Positions 1 through 9,076 of a stretch of 64,000 nt of DNA are shown in pieces (position 1 is the first letter of the stretch; each line of letters starts with the position of its first letter). The position numbers and the translations under genes were made by a program. The stretch is from JAIQFF01 sp963788505 (lineage in GTDB: Bacteria > Acidobacteriota > Terriglobia > Terriglobales > Acidobacteriaceae). The stretch covers positions 186,001 to 250,000 of the forward strand of contig CAWBGY010000005.1 of assembly GCA_963788505.1 (NCBI GenBank), read 5' to 3'. The notes under the pieces were generated by a model, which saw only the letters and a list, made by a program, of their open reading frames with translations, ran no database searches and was not told the origin of the DNA.

Positions 1-1748
1 AACTGATCGCGCAAACCCGCGGAGAGCAGATCGATCTCGCCGCCTTGCCGCTCGACGATCGCGAAACTTACGAAAAGGTGTTCCACAGCGCGCTCACTTC
101 GGGCGTCTTCCAGTTTGAATCCCGCGGAATGCGCGACGTACTGCGCCGCTATCAGCCCAACACCATCGAAGACCTCACCGCCTTGAACGCCCTCTACCGT
201 CCCGGCCCGATTCAGGGCGGAATGATCGATTACTTCATCGACCGCAAGCATGGGCGCAAGAAGATCGAATACGAACTGCCGGAACTGGAACAGATCCTGG
301 AAGAGACCTTCGGCGTGATCGTGTACCAGGAACACGTGATGCAGATTGCCCATCGCCTGGCCGGCTACTCGCTGGGGGAAGCCGACTTGCTGCGGCGCGC
401 CATGGGAAAGAAAAAGCCTGAAGAGATGGCCAAGCAGCGCGAACGCTTTATCGAGGGCGCGGTACAGCGCGGCTATCCTCCAAAGAAGATTGAAAAAATC
501 TTCGATCTGCTGGCCAAGTTCGCCGAATACGGCTTCCCCAAGGCGCACTCGGCCGCCTACGCGCTGCTGGCGTACCAGACCGCCTACTTGAAGACGCGCT
601 ACCCGGTCGAGTTCATGGCAGCCCTGCTGACTTCGGTGACCGGCAACACCGATGACGTGGTGAAGTACATCAACGAATGCCGCGAGATGGGTATCGCCGT
701 CGAGGCCCCTGACATCAATGTGAGCGCCGCCAACTTCACGCCGCACGGCAGCGCCATCCGTTTCGGTCTGGCCGCGGTAAAGAATGTCGGCCACAACGCC
801 ATCGAGTCCATCGTTGCCGGACGCAAAGAACTGGGCCGCTACAGCTCCATTTACGAATTCTGCGAGAAAGTGGAGTTGCGGCTGTTGAACAAGCGGGTGC
901 TGGAGTCGCTGATCAAGAGCGGCGCCATGGATGGGCTTGGCCGTCGCGCCCAGCTCATGGCCGTGCTCGACCGCGCCATTGAAGGCGCGCAGAAGACCCA
1001 GCGCGACGCCGAGAGCGGCCAGCACGGATTGTTTGGCGTCTTCCAGGAGGAAGAGGCCTCTGCGGCTAACACCAAGTTGCCCGATACACCTGACTGGGAC
1101 GAGCACACCCGCCTGGCCAGCGAGAAGGAAATCCTCGGTTTCTTCATCAGCGGACATCCCCTGGAAAAATACCGCGACAAGCTGGAAGACTTGCGCGCTC
1201 TGACCACGGAGGAAATTGGCGCACTGACCAAGTCCACCGGCAAGGACGAGAACATCACCACCGCGGGCATCATTACCAATCTGCGCGTGCTGAAATCGAA
1301 GCGCGGCGATTTCTACGCCCAGGGCGCGCTCGAAGACATGGCCGGCACCGTCGAGATGCTGGTGTTCCCCGAGGCCTATCGCAAGCTGCAGGAAAAGGTG
1401 AAACTGGAAGTGCCTGTACTGGTGCGGGGCGGCGTACGCATCGAGGAAGGCGCGAATGCCAAACTGACGGTGAACGACATCAGTCCCCTGGAGGACGCGA
1501 AAGTGCCGTTGCCAAATTCGCTGCGCATCCGCGTCCCACTCGAGACCGCGACGGAGTCAACGGTAGACGCGTTGTACACGCTTTGCGCCCAGCAGAAGGG
1601 GGAAGCCAGGGTGTTATTCGACGTGGAACGCCAGGGGGATTTCATGGTGGTGATGGAGGCGGAAGGCTATAATGTGCTGCCAGACCGCAATTTCATCGCG
1701 CGCGTCGAGGAATTGTGCGGCCGAGGCGCGGTGCGCGTGATTGACTGA
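1..1748 (+). CDS. dnaE: DNA polymerase III alpha subunit, C-terminal part (5' truncated by window edge)
   Basis: Replicative polymerase subunit that extends DNA in the Pol III holoenzyme. The reading frame is open from base 3, and about 580 C-terminal residues are present. They match the DnaE fingers and later regions: the segments GVFQFESRGM, RPGPIQGGMIDYFIDRKHGR, MGKKKPEEMAKQR and GFPKAHSAAYALLAYQT are very close to the family consensus. A C-terminal OB-fold (GIITNLRVLKSKRG through VEMLVFPEAY) follows. The PHP domain and the palm with the catalytic aspartates lie upstream of the window. An in-frame TTG at 45 is internal, not a start. accA follows on the same strand after roughly 240 bp. Confidence 0.95.
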   Translation, partial: LIAQTRGEQIDLAALPLDDRETYEKVFHSALTSGVFQFESRGMRDVLRRYQPNTIEDLTALNALYRPGPIQGGMIDYFIDRKHGRKKIEYELPELEQILEETFGVIVYQEHVMQIAHRLAGYSLGEADLLRRAMGKKKPEEMAKQRERFIEGAVQRGYPPKKIEKIFDLLAKFAEYGFPKAHSAAYALLAYQTAYLKTRYPVEFMAALLTSVTGNTDDVVKYINECREMGIAVEAPDINVSAANFTPHGSAIRFGLAAVKNVGHNAIESIVAGRKELGRYSSIYEFCEKVELRLLNKRVLESLIKSGAMDGLGRRAQLMAVLDRAIEGAQKTQRDAESGQHGLFGVFQEEEASAANTKLPDTPDWDEHTRLASEKEILGFFISGHPLEKYRDKLEDLRALTTEEIGALTKSTGKDENITTAGIITNLRVLKSKRGDFYAQGALEDMAGTVEMLVFPEAYRKLQEKVKLEVPVLVRGGVRIEEGANAKLTVNDISPLEDAKVPLPNSLRIRVPLETATESTVDALYTLCAQQKGEARVLFDVERQGDFMVVMEAEGYNVLPDRNFIARVEELCGRGAVRVID

Positions 1749-1985
1749 TTTTGCCTGGGATGGAGCGGGGCTTGACGCTCCGCCTCCTGGGCTTATGAAA
1801 CACTCTTCAGGTTTCAAACGGGCCGCACCGAAATGCGGCGGATGAGAGTTTCCATTCAAAAGATTTCCAAGGTGAGAGCGAAGAACGCGCCACCGGTGCC
1901 CGATGAAGCGCTGGTGATGGCAGGAGCCGAGTTTCTCCTTTCCATGGTGGAAGCGCGCTTGGCCAGGAACGGCGACGGCAGCAAA

Positions 1986-2948
1986 ATGGAGTCTGCGGAA
2001 AAGACGCACCAGGAGTTGCAGAAAATCGAGCAGCAGATTGCCCGCTTGCAGGGGGCGGCTGGGCCTGACGAAAATACCCAGCGCGAAATCCAGCTTTTGC
2101 ACGACCGTATTCGGGCCTTACGCAAAGACATGTCATCCTCGCACTATCAAGCCTGGGAAAAAACGGAGTTGGCCCGCCATCCCCAGCGTCCTTATCCGCT
2201 CGACTATATTGAACGCATCTTTACCGATTGGAACGAGCTCCATGGTGACCGCGGTTATGCGGATGATCCCGCGATCATTTGTGGCATGGCGCGTTTCCAT
2301 GGCGAAGAGGTGATGGTCGTCGGCCATCAGAAGGCGCGCGACACCAAACAAAAGGTCTACCGCAACTTTGGCATGCCCAACCCGGAAGGCTATCGCAAGG
2401 CGATGCGGGTGATGAAGATTGCGGAGAAATTTGGCCGTCCATTGTTTACCTTCGTGGACACGCCGGGCGCCTATCCCGGCCTGGGAGCGGAAGAGCGCGG
2501 CCAGGCCGAGGCCATCGCTCACAATCTGAGAGAGATGGCCCGCCTGCGGGTTCCCATCGTTACCGTCATCACCGGCGAGGGGGGCAGCGGCGGCGCCCTG
2601 GCGATCGCCATCGCCGACCGCGTGCTGATGATGGAAAACGCGATTTATTCGGTGATCTCACCGGAAGGTTGCGCCTCCATCATGTGGCGCGATTCGACCA
2701 AGAAGGAACTGGCGGCCCAGGCACTGCGCATCACGGCTTCCGATCTAACTGACCTGGGGTGCATTGACGGCATCGTCTCCGAGCCCGAAGGCGGCGCTCA
2801 CACCGATCACGAAGCCGCCGCCGCCCTGCTCGATGCCACGCTGCAACAACAGCTCGCCGAGCTGAAGAAGAGTACGGTCAAAGAACTGGTCGACGCGCGC
2901 TATGCGAAATTCCGCAAGATGGCGCAATTCTTCACGGGCGACGAATAG
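1986..2948 (+). CDS. accA: Acetyl-CoA carboxylase carboxyltransferase subunit alpha
   Basis: With AccD this subunit transfers CO2 from carboxybiotin to acetyl-CoA, giving malonyl-CoA for fatty-acid synthesis in the cytosol. The match to AccA runs end to end: LARHPQRPYPLDYIERIF, GHQKARDTKQKVYRNFGMP, FVDTPGAYPGLGAEERGQAE and the oxyanion-type GEGGSGGALAIAIADRV. The chosen ATG gives 320 aa, the usual AccA length, and begins at the coiled N-terminal helix MESAEKTHQELQKIEQQI. The frame stays open back to an ATG at 1833, which would add 51 residues with no AccA counterpart. Neither start has a strong ribosome site, so the N-terminus is uncertain, but the function is secure. Confidence 0.95.
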   Translation: MESAEKTHQELQKIEQQIARLQGAAGPDENTQREIQLLHDRIRALRKDMSSSHYQAWEKTELARHPQRPYPLDYIERIFTDWNELHGDRGYADDPAIICGMARFHGEEVMVVGHQKARDTKQKVYRNFGMPNPEGYRKAMRVMKIAEKFGRPLFTFVDTPGAYPGLGAEERGQAEAIAHNLREMARLRVPIVTVITGEGGSGGALAIAIADRVLMMENAIYSVISPEGCASIMWRDSTKKELAAQALRITASDLTDLGCIDGIVSEPEGGAHTDHEAAAALLDATLQQQLAELKKSTVKELVDARYAKFRKMAQFFTGDE

Positions 2949-3076
2949 AAGCGCATTTCAGTCAGCCTGGGAAAATCACACCTGAATCACGGTGCGCCAA
3001 TTGGTTTGCGTCCGACCCCGGAATTCACGTAGTTCTTAAGCTGATACCTCCGTACCTGTACGCCTCCTTCGGCTGC

Positions 3077-3105
3077 TGCTCGCCAGGGTTCCTCTGCCGT
3101 ATAAT
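3077..3105 (+). promoter_or_regulatory. Possible sigma-70 promoter for the oxidoreductase pair
   Basis: A perfect TATAAT hexamer lies at 3100-3105, about 80 bp before the next gene, in a noncoding stretch. The -35 region at the usual spacing (TGCTCG) is poor, so only the -10 element is convincing. Confidence 0.35.
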
Positions 3106-3183
3106 AAAGAGTTCGGCGCTATCAATTATTGCGGGTAGATCAAGACCTGCTCCAGAAAGCTGATCACCAGGGAAGGACGGGAA

Positions 3184-5019
3184 ATGGCCACCACGGATGT
3201 AGGGCTCCGAGAAGGCAGCAGCCAAGCGGGGCAGAAGCGCGTCGTCAATGACATGAGTATCCAGGTCGCGACCGTTAACGGTTCGGGCTCGCAAAGTTCG
3301 AATACGGTGCTGTTGCGCAGCATCTTCCAGATGGGAGTTCCGGTCTCGGGCAAGAATTTGTTTCCTTCGAATATTGCCGGCTTGCCCACCTGGTACACCA
3401 TCCGCGCCAACAAAGACGGCTACATCGCGCGCAAGAAGGAAATTGATTTTGTCGTCGCCATGAATCCCGAGACCGCGCAGGAAGACGTGATGTCGCTGGC
3501 CGCGGGTGCGTCCGTGCTGTACGACGAGCCCTTGAACCTCAGCAGTTTGCGCTCTGATCTGGTTTTTTACGCCGTTCCCTTCGACAAGTTGGTCGCGCCC
3601 GTTTGCCCCGAGGCGAAGCTGCGCAAACTGGTCAAGAACATGATCTACGTGGGCGTGGTGGCTAAGCTGCTGGAAATCGATGTGGCCGAAGTCGAAAAAG
3701 CCATCCGCAAACAATTCGCCAAAAAAGTAAAAGCGGCCAACCTGAACCTGGCGGCGGTCAAGGCGGGATACGATTACGCCGTCGCCAACCTGGTGAAGCG
3801 CGATCCGTACTTTATCCAGCGCATGGACAAGACCGCGGGCAAGATCATCATCGACGGAAACTCTGCTGCTGCCCTGGGCTGCATGTTCGCTGGCGTGACC
3901 GTGGTCGCGTGGTATCCCATTACGCCTTCGTCGTCGCTGCCCGAGAGCATGATCGAATACATGAAGCGCTTTCGCATTGCCGCCGACGGCAAAGCTACGT
4001 TTGCGATCGTGCAAGCCGAAGACGAACTGGCCGCGATCGGCATGGTGGTGGGCGCGGGATGGGCAGGGGCGCGCGCCATGACTGCGACCGCCGGCCCGGG
4101 CATCTCGCTCATGGCAGAATTTGCCGGCCTCGCATACTACGCGGAAGTTCCCGGTGTGATCTGGGACATCCAGCGGGTTGGTCCTTCCACCGGTTTGCCC
4201 ACCCGCACTTCCCAAGGCGACATTCTCTCCACCGCGTTTCTTTCCCACGGAGATACCAAGCATATTCTGCTGCTCCCTTGTTCCGCTGAGGAGTGTTACA
4301 CCATGGCGGGCGATGCTTTCGATCTGGCGGAGCAGTTCCAAACCCTGGTCTTCGTGATGTCCGATCTTGATCTCGGCATGAACAACTGGATGGCCGACCC
4401 CTTCAAGTATCCGGAGAAACCGATCAAGCGCGGCAAAGTGTTGAGCAAGGCCGACCTCGATCGCCTCGGGGGCTTTGCCCGTTACGAGGACGTTGACGGA
4501 GATGGCGTGGGCTACCGCACTCTGCCCGGCACCGATCATCCCGCCGCCGCCTACTTTGCCCGGGGCAGCGGGCACAACGAGAAAGCCCAATACAGTGAAC
4601 GTCCGGACGACTTTGAACGAAACATGGAGCGGCTCAACCGGAAATTTGAGACCGCCCGGTCCTTCGTGCCCCGGCCGGAAGTGAACACCGGCAAATCAAA
4701 GATTGGAATCATCGGATATGGCACTTCGCACTGGGCGCTGATCGAAGCCCGCGACCAGTTACGCCAGGAATACAACATCGAGACGGACTATCTCCGGCTG
4801 CGCGCGTATCCCTTCACCCGCGAAGTACACGATTTCGTGAAGCAGCACGACCGGATCTACGTGGTGGAACAGAACCGCGACGCGCAGATGCTCACCCTGC
4901 TCAAGCTGGACCTGGAATCCACGCTGCTAACCCGGCTGCGCAGTATCGCTCATATTCACGGCCTGCCGCTTGACGCGCGCTCGGTCACCGACGAACTCAT
5001 GACCATGGAGGGTAAGTAG
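3184..5019 (+). CDS. korA: 2-oxoacid:acceptor oxidoreductase, fused gamma-alpha subunit
   Basis: Large subunit of a CoA-dependent 2-oxoacid:ferredoxin oxidoreductase of the 2-oxoglutarate type, which interconverts 2-oxoacid and acyl-CoA with a low-potential carrier. Residues ~20-190 form the gamma domain (QVATVNGSGSQSSNTVLLR, then MGVPVSGKNLFPSNIAGLP). Residues ~220-600 are the alpha, pyrimidine-binding part (GNSAAALGCMFAGVTVVAWYPITPSSSLPE; QAEDELAAIGMVVGAGWAGARAMTATAGPG). The length of 611 aa is normal for gamma-alpha fusions. The start is preceded by GGAAGG. The stop directly abuts the start of the beta-subunit gene, so the two are co-translated. Substrate preference (2-oxoglutarate, pyruvate or branched-chain) cannot be read from the sequence, and the symbol reflects the commonest assignment. 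Confidence 0.9.
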   Translation: MATTDVGLREGSSQAGQKRVVNDMSIQVATVNGSGSQSSNTVLLRSIFQMGVPVSGKNLFPSNIAGLPTWYTIRANKDGYIARKKEIDFVVAMNPETAQEDVMSLAAGASVLYDEPLNLSSLRSDLVFYAVPFDKLVAPVCPEAKLRKLVKNMIYVGVVAKLLEIDVAEVEKAIRKQFAKKVKAANLNLAAVKAGYDYAVANLVKRDPYFIQRMDKTAGKIIIDGNSAAALGCMFAGVTVVAWYPITPSSSLPESMIEYMKRFRIAADGKATFAIVQAEDELAAIGMVVGAGWAGARAMTATAGPGISLMAEFAGLAYYAEVPGVIWDIQRVGPSTGLPTRTSQGDILSTAFLSHGDTKHILLLPCSAEECYTMAGDAFDLAEQFQTLVFVMSDLDLGMNNWMADPFKYPEKPIKRGKVLSKADLDRLGGFARYEDVDGDGVGYRTLPGTDHPAAAYFARGSGHNEKAQYSERPDDFERNMERLNRKFETARSFVPRPEVNTGKSKIGIIGYGTSHWALIEARDQLRQEYNIETDYLRLRAYPFTREVHDFVKQHDRIYVVEQNRDAQMLTLLKLDLESTLLTRLRSIAHIHGLPLDARSVTDELMTMEGK

Positions 5020-6072
5020 ATGGCGACCTCAACTCCCGACCGGCCCGCACCCGCGCCCAAAACCAATCGCATCGGCCTGGCCGTGCTGGACTATCGCGGC
5101 GGCAAGACCACCTTGTGCGCGGGCTGCGGCCACAATGCAATTTCCGAGCGCATCATCGACGCGATGTACGAAATGGGAGTGCCGCCGGAGCGCGTGATCA
5201 AGCCCAGCGGAATTGGCTGCTCGTCCAAAAGCCCAGCCTACTTCATGGGTCGATCGCATAGCTTCAACGCGGTGCATGGGCGCATGCCTTCGGTGGCCAC
5301 TGGCGCTGTACTGGCCAACCGTCACCTGATCGCTCTGGGCGTCAGCGGCGACGGCGACACCGCCTCGATCGGCGTGGGCCAGTTCATTCACCTCATGCGG
5401 CGCAATCTGCCCATCATTTACATCATCGAAGACAACGGCGTTTATGGGCTGACCAAAGGCCAATTCTCCGCCACCGCCGACATGGGTTCGACCTTGAAAA
5501 CGGGCGTGATCAACGACCTGCCTCCCATCGACACTTGCGCCATGGCCATCACGCTGGGCGCGACTTTCGTGGGCCGCTCGTTTTCCGGCGACAAGAAGCA
5601 GCTCCACGCCATGATGAAAGCAGCCATCGCGCACAATGGCACGGTCATGCTTGACGTGGTCTCGCCCTGCGTAACTTTCAACGATCACGAAGGCTCAACC
5701 AAGTCCTACAAGTACATGAAGGACCACGAAGAGCCGCTGCAGGAACTCAGCTTCGTGCCCGCCTTCGAAGACATTGCCATCGACTACGATCCCGGCACCA
5801 CCATCGATGTGACCATGCACGACGGCTCTCATCTCCGCCTGCGCAAGCTCGAAGAAGAATACGATCCCACCAACCGGATCCAGGCCATCACTCGCCTGAA
5901 CGAGGCTCACGAGAAAGGCGAAGTCCTGACCGGTGTGTTCTACGTCAACCCCAAGACGCCGACGTTCGTCGACCTGCTGAACATGACCGAAGAGCCCTTG
6001 GCTACGCTGCCGGAATCTTCCGTGCGGCCGGGCAGGGAAGTGCTGGAACAGGTGATGGAAGAGCTGCGCTAG
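5020..6072 (+). CDS. korB: 2-oxoacid:acceptor oxidoreductase, beta subunit (TPP-binding)
   Basis: Catalytic thiamine-diphosphate subunit partnering the preceding gamma-alpha protein. Visible are the cysteine-rich TLCAGCGHN near residue 30, GIGCSSKSPAYF near 65, and the TPP/Mg motif GDGDTASIGVGQFIHLMRRN followed by EDNGVYGLTKGQFS near residues 105-150. The conserved cysteines would ligate the single 4Fe-4S cluster typical of two-subunit enzymes. The 350 aa length is normal. ATG starts immediately after the TAG of korA. No ferredoxin or delta-subunit gene is adjacent, so the electron carrier must be encoded elsewhere. Confidence 0.92.
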   Translation: MATSTPDRPAPAPKTNRIGLAVLDYRGGKTTLCAGCGHNAISERIIDAMYEMGVPPERVIKPSGIGCSSKSPAYFMGRSHSFNAVHGRMPSVATGAVLANRHLIALGVSGDGDTASIGVGQFIHLMRRNLPIIYIIEDNGVYGLTKGQFSATADMGSTLKTGVINDLPPIDTCAMAITLGATFVGRSFSGDKKQLHAMMKAAIAHNGTVMLDVVSPCVTFNDHEGSTKSYKYMKDHEEPLQELSFVPAFEDIAIDYDPGTTIDVTMHDGSHLRLRKLEEEYDPTNRIQAITRLNEAHEKGEVLTGVFYVNPKTPTFVDLLNMTEEPLATLPESSVRPGREVLEQVMEELR

Positions 6073-6154
6073 AGCCAGGCTTAGTGACCGTGGAGCGGGG
6101 CCGCTTGGAGTTCCCAACAACCCCACCTGCCACCGAGTCCTGAATTACTCTAGC

Positions 6155-8842
6155 TTACGGGGTCTGCCAGTCGAGGGAGTAAATCTCCTGCGTGCCCGTG
6201 TTGCGCAGCAGGAGCGGCGAATCGTCGGGTGCCACGCCCATCCAGATACTGAAGTAACCCGTCATGCGGAAGTTTTTCAAATCGGCCACGCGCTCCAACT
6301 TCCGGTCGCCAATACTCACTCGCATCACGGCAGGCTGGTCCTGCCAATGCAAGAAGTAAACATAATCCCCATTTTTCGACCAAATCGGGAAGCCTGCGGT
6401 GACCTTAGCGATTTGCTCCCACTTTTGGGCGGCGAAATCGAAGAGCATAAGACCGCTGGAATCGAAAGGCATGGCAATCACGTGGCGTCCGTCGGGCGAC
6501 CAATGGGGAGAGAAAAGTCCTTTTGATCCTGAAAGAGTCGAAATTTGCTGCGTCCCCAGATCGAGGATCCGGATCGTGGCGTTGGGATTAGAGGCACCTC
6601 CGCCAAACATAATTCTTCTCCCGTCTGGCGACCATGTAGGGTCATATTGCACCTCGGGGACTTCGGGCAACAACTCACTCGGCGTTCCTCCTGCGCTCGA
6701 GACCATATACAGCTTCGACTTCTGGCCTGTCGAAATCGCATAGAAAACGATCTGCTTGCCATCGGGCGACCAGCGAGGCAGCAAAACTTGCAGGGGCGGG
6801 TAGCTGATTTGGAGTGGCTGGCTCCCGTCTAGTTTGCTGATCCAGAGTGCCCCATCGGGAAAGCTAACGTAAGCGACCCGCTGCCCATCCCTGGAGAAGC
6901 TGACGCTATCCGCGGAAATTCCGGAGAGAAACGGAACAAAAGCAGCGGCCTTCCCGTCATAGCGATCCAGTTCGCCACGCGCCAACGCTCCCACCACGAA
7001 CAGCTTCTTGCCATCCTTGCTGGGCACAGGCGAGGAGAAGGCCATCGGCCCAGAGGTCACTTGCGTGGGCTGGCCATCGGCTTTTCCAAACCAACTCCCC
7101 TTTTCTGCACGGGCCCAGATATTTCCTTGGGACTGAAAAACAAAATATTTTGCGTCTGCGGTCCATTGGCCGCAACATTCGCCGAGAGGGGCATGACCGG
7201 TCGGGAGCAAGGGATGGAGGTTCGTTCCGTTGGCCGAAACCTGCCAAAGCGAAGACCGACCAGACAAAGATCCATCATCAGCGGCGATGCTGAATCGAAT
7301 CACGGTGCCATCGGGGGACCAAACCAAATCAAAAACCCGATCCTGCGCGGAGACCAGCTTGTACGACTCGGAGCCATCGTTCTTTGCCACGAATATGTCG
7401 TGCCCGTCGGCGAAAACAATCTTTTGCCCGTCCGGCGACCATGCAGCGGCCTGCGCAATCGCATTTCCCAGCTTCCGAGGCGACCCGCCGAGCACGGGCA
7501 ATGACCAAAGTGGTCCTTTCCACGTCGTGCCCGCTTCGTCTGCGACGAGCAAGTTGGCCCCGTCGGGGGAAACGGCAAGCGCCCTCATGGTGGGAGTGGG
7601 AGCGGCGACGCGCGCCACCTCCCCGCCCGTACCGGATACCTGCGCTATGCTCCAACCCGCGGCAGTAACGTCCTCAAAATAAAGGCGTGTCCCGTCCGTT
7701 CCGCTGAGATGCTTTTCATTCCCGTCGTGAGTGAGCGGTACGTAGCCCGAAACCCTGGGCGGAGGCAGAGGGCGAGACTGAAGGTAGAACAGCGACGCAA
7801 CGGCGGCCAGAGCCAGGCCGCCGCCAGCCACTGCCCACTTTTTCCAGTCCGACCGCGCGGGCTGGGAGACGACCGCCGCACTCGAAAGGCCGCTTGACCC
7901 GGTTATGGATGACGATGCGGAGGAAAGCTGAGCGCTCTCTGCGGAGACTGCCGTGCTCGACCGTCCCGATTCCTGGTCGCGCTTCAGCCGCTTCAGGTCG
8001 GCGCGCAATTCCGCCGCCGACTGGTAACGCAGGTCGCGATCTTTTTCGAGTGCCTTATCGATGATTTCTTCCAGCTTTGCCGGCAGATCGGGATTCAGTC
8101 GCACCGCCGAAGTGGGTTCGGCATCCAGAATGGCTTTGAAGATCATGGCGGAACTCTCCCCGCGGAAGGGCAACGTGCCCGTCGTCATCTCGTACAGCAC
8201 CGCTCCGAACGAGAACAGATCGCTGCGGGGATCCAATTCTTTCCCTCGCGCCTGCTCCGGTGACATGTAAGCAATGGTGCCCAGCGTAGAGCCGGGGCTG
8301 GTCAGGTGCTGTTCATCGTTTACAGCCGTTATCGTGTTCGCCGATGCGGCCTGGCCGGACGCGCTGGCAATGGGCGAGACCTTGGCCAGCCCGAAATCCA
8401 GCACCTTGGCGTGCCCACGCTTGGTGACAAAAATGTTTGCCGGCTTGATGTCGCGGTGAACGATGCCCTGCGAATGCGCGGCATCCAGCCCGTCGGCAAT
8501 CTCAATGGCAAGTGGGAGCACAGTTTCAATCTCTAACGGCTTTCCCGCGATGAGATGTTTCAGCGTGACCCCGTCCAGAAATTCCATGGCGATAAAAGAT
8601 TGCTCGCCATGTTTGCCGATTTCGTAGATGGTGCAAATATTGGGATGATTGAGCGCCGACGCCGCCCGCGCCTCCCGGCGAAAGCGCTCCAGTGCTTGCG
8701 GGTCTCGCGACAGTTCATCGGGTAAAAATTTAAGAGCCACGAAGCGGCCCAACTCGGTGTCTTCGGCTTTGTACACTACGCCCATCCCGCCGCCGCCAAG
8801 CTTCTCGGTAATGCGGTAATGCGAGATAGTCTGCCCGATCAT
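6155..8842 (-). CDS. Membrane Ser/Thr protein kinase with C-terminal TolB/PD40-like propeller
   Basis: Predicted one-pass sensor kinase. A PknB-type kinase domain occupies residues ~8-285: glycine loop LGGGGMGVVY, ATP lysine in VALKFL (~38), HRDIKPAN at ~129, DFGLAK at ~149 and the activation segment ending YMSPEQARG. A Ser/Ala-rich linker follows, then a transmembrane helix at ~336-354, and an outside domain of ~540 residues made of repeated blades of the WSPDGxxI type (LVWSPDGTVIRF, RWSPDGKQIVFY, TWSPDGRRIMFG, HWSPDGRHVIAM). The kinase lies inside and the propeller in the periplasm. Proteins of this design are numerous in acidobacteria. The ligand and substrates are unknown. There is no co-directional neighbour, so it is probably monocistronic. 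Confidence 0.92.
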   Translation of the reverse strand: MIGQTISHYRITEKLGGGGMGVVYKAEDTELGRFVALKFLPDELSRDPQALERFRREARAASALNHPNICTIYEIGKHGEQSFIAMEFLDGVTLKHLIAGKPLEIETVLPLAIEIADGLDAAHSQGIVHRDIKPANIFVTKRGHAKVLDFGLAKVSPIASASGQAASANTITAVNDEQHLTSPGSTLGTIAYMSPEQARGKELDPRSDLFSFGAVLYEMTTGTLPFRGESSAMIFKAILDAEPTSAVRLNPDLPAKLEEIIDKALEKDRDLRYQSAAELRADLKRLKRDQESGRSSTAVSAESAQLSSASSSITGSSGLSSAAVVSQPARSDWKKWAVAGGGLALAAVASLFYLQSRPLPPPRVSGYVPLTHDGNEKHLSGTDGTRLYFEDVTAAGWSIAQVSGTGGEVARVAAPTPTMRALAVSPDGANLLVADEAGTTWKGPLWSLPVLGGSPRKLGNAIAQAAAWSPDGQKIVFADGHDIFVAKNDGSESYKLVSAQDRVFDLVWSPDGTVIRFSIAADDGSLSGRSSLWQVSANGTNLHPLLPTGHAPLGECCGQWTADAKYFVFQSQGNIWARAEKGSWFGKADGQPTQVTSGPMAFSSPVPSKDGKKLFVVGALARGELDRYDGKAAAFVPFLSGISADSVSFSRDGQRVAYVSFPDGALWISKLDGSQPLQISYPPLQVLLPRWSPDGKQIVFYAISTGQKSKLYMVSSAGGTPSELLPEVPEVQYDPTWSPDGRRIMFGGGASNPNATIRILDLGTQQISTLSGSKGLFSPHWSPDGRHVIAMPFDSSGLMLFDFAAQKWEQIAKVTAGFPIWSKNGDYVYFLHWQDQPAVMRVSIGDRKLERVADLKNFRMTGYFSIWMGVAPDDSPLLLRNTGTQEIYSLDWQTP

Positions 8843-9076
8843 GGAGTGCCGACATGGTAGGAGGAATGCAAAGACAAGTCAACGAAACCAGCAGGATCGG
8901 CGACTTACTGTAAGATTGCTGGTGCGCAATTGCAGTTATTGATCCCTCGCTTGCATTGACTCGCGGCTCGTGGGTTCGCAAAGACGACGCGGCCGGCTCT
9001 GCATCGCGCGCAGGTTCATCAAGTTTACTAACATGCCTCCGCCAACCTCTGGCTCCGAAAACGGGTCAGAGAATCG

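Noticed and set aside
3025..4590. Long minus-strand ORF of 521 codons opposite korA
   Set aside because: It is antisense to a clear family member, has no domain match and is a typical product of GC-rich third positions. Similar antisense frames at 27766-29025 and 34295-35908 were rejected for the same reason.
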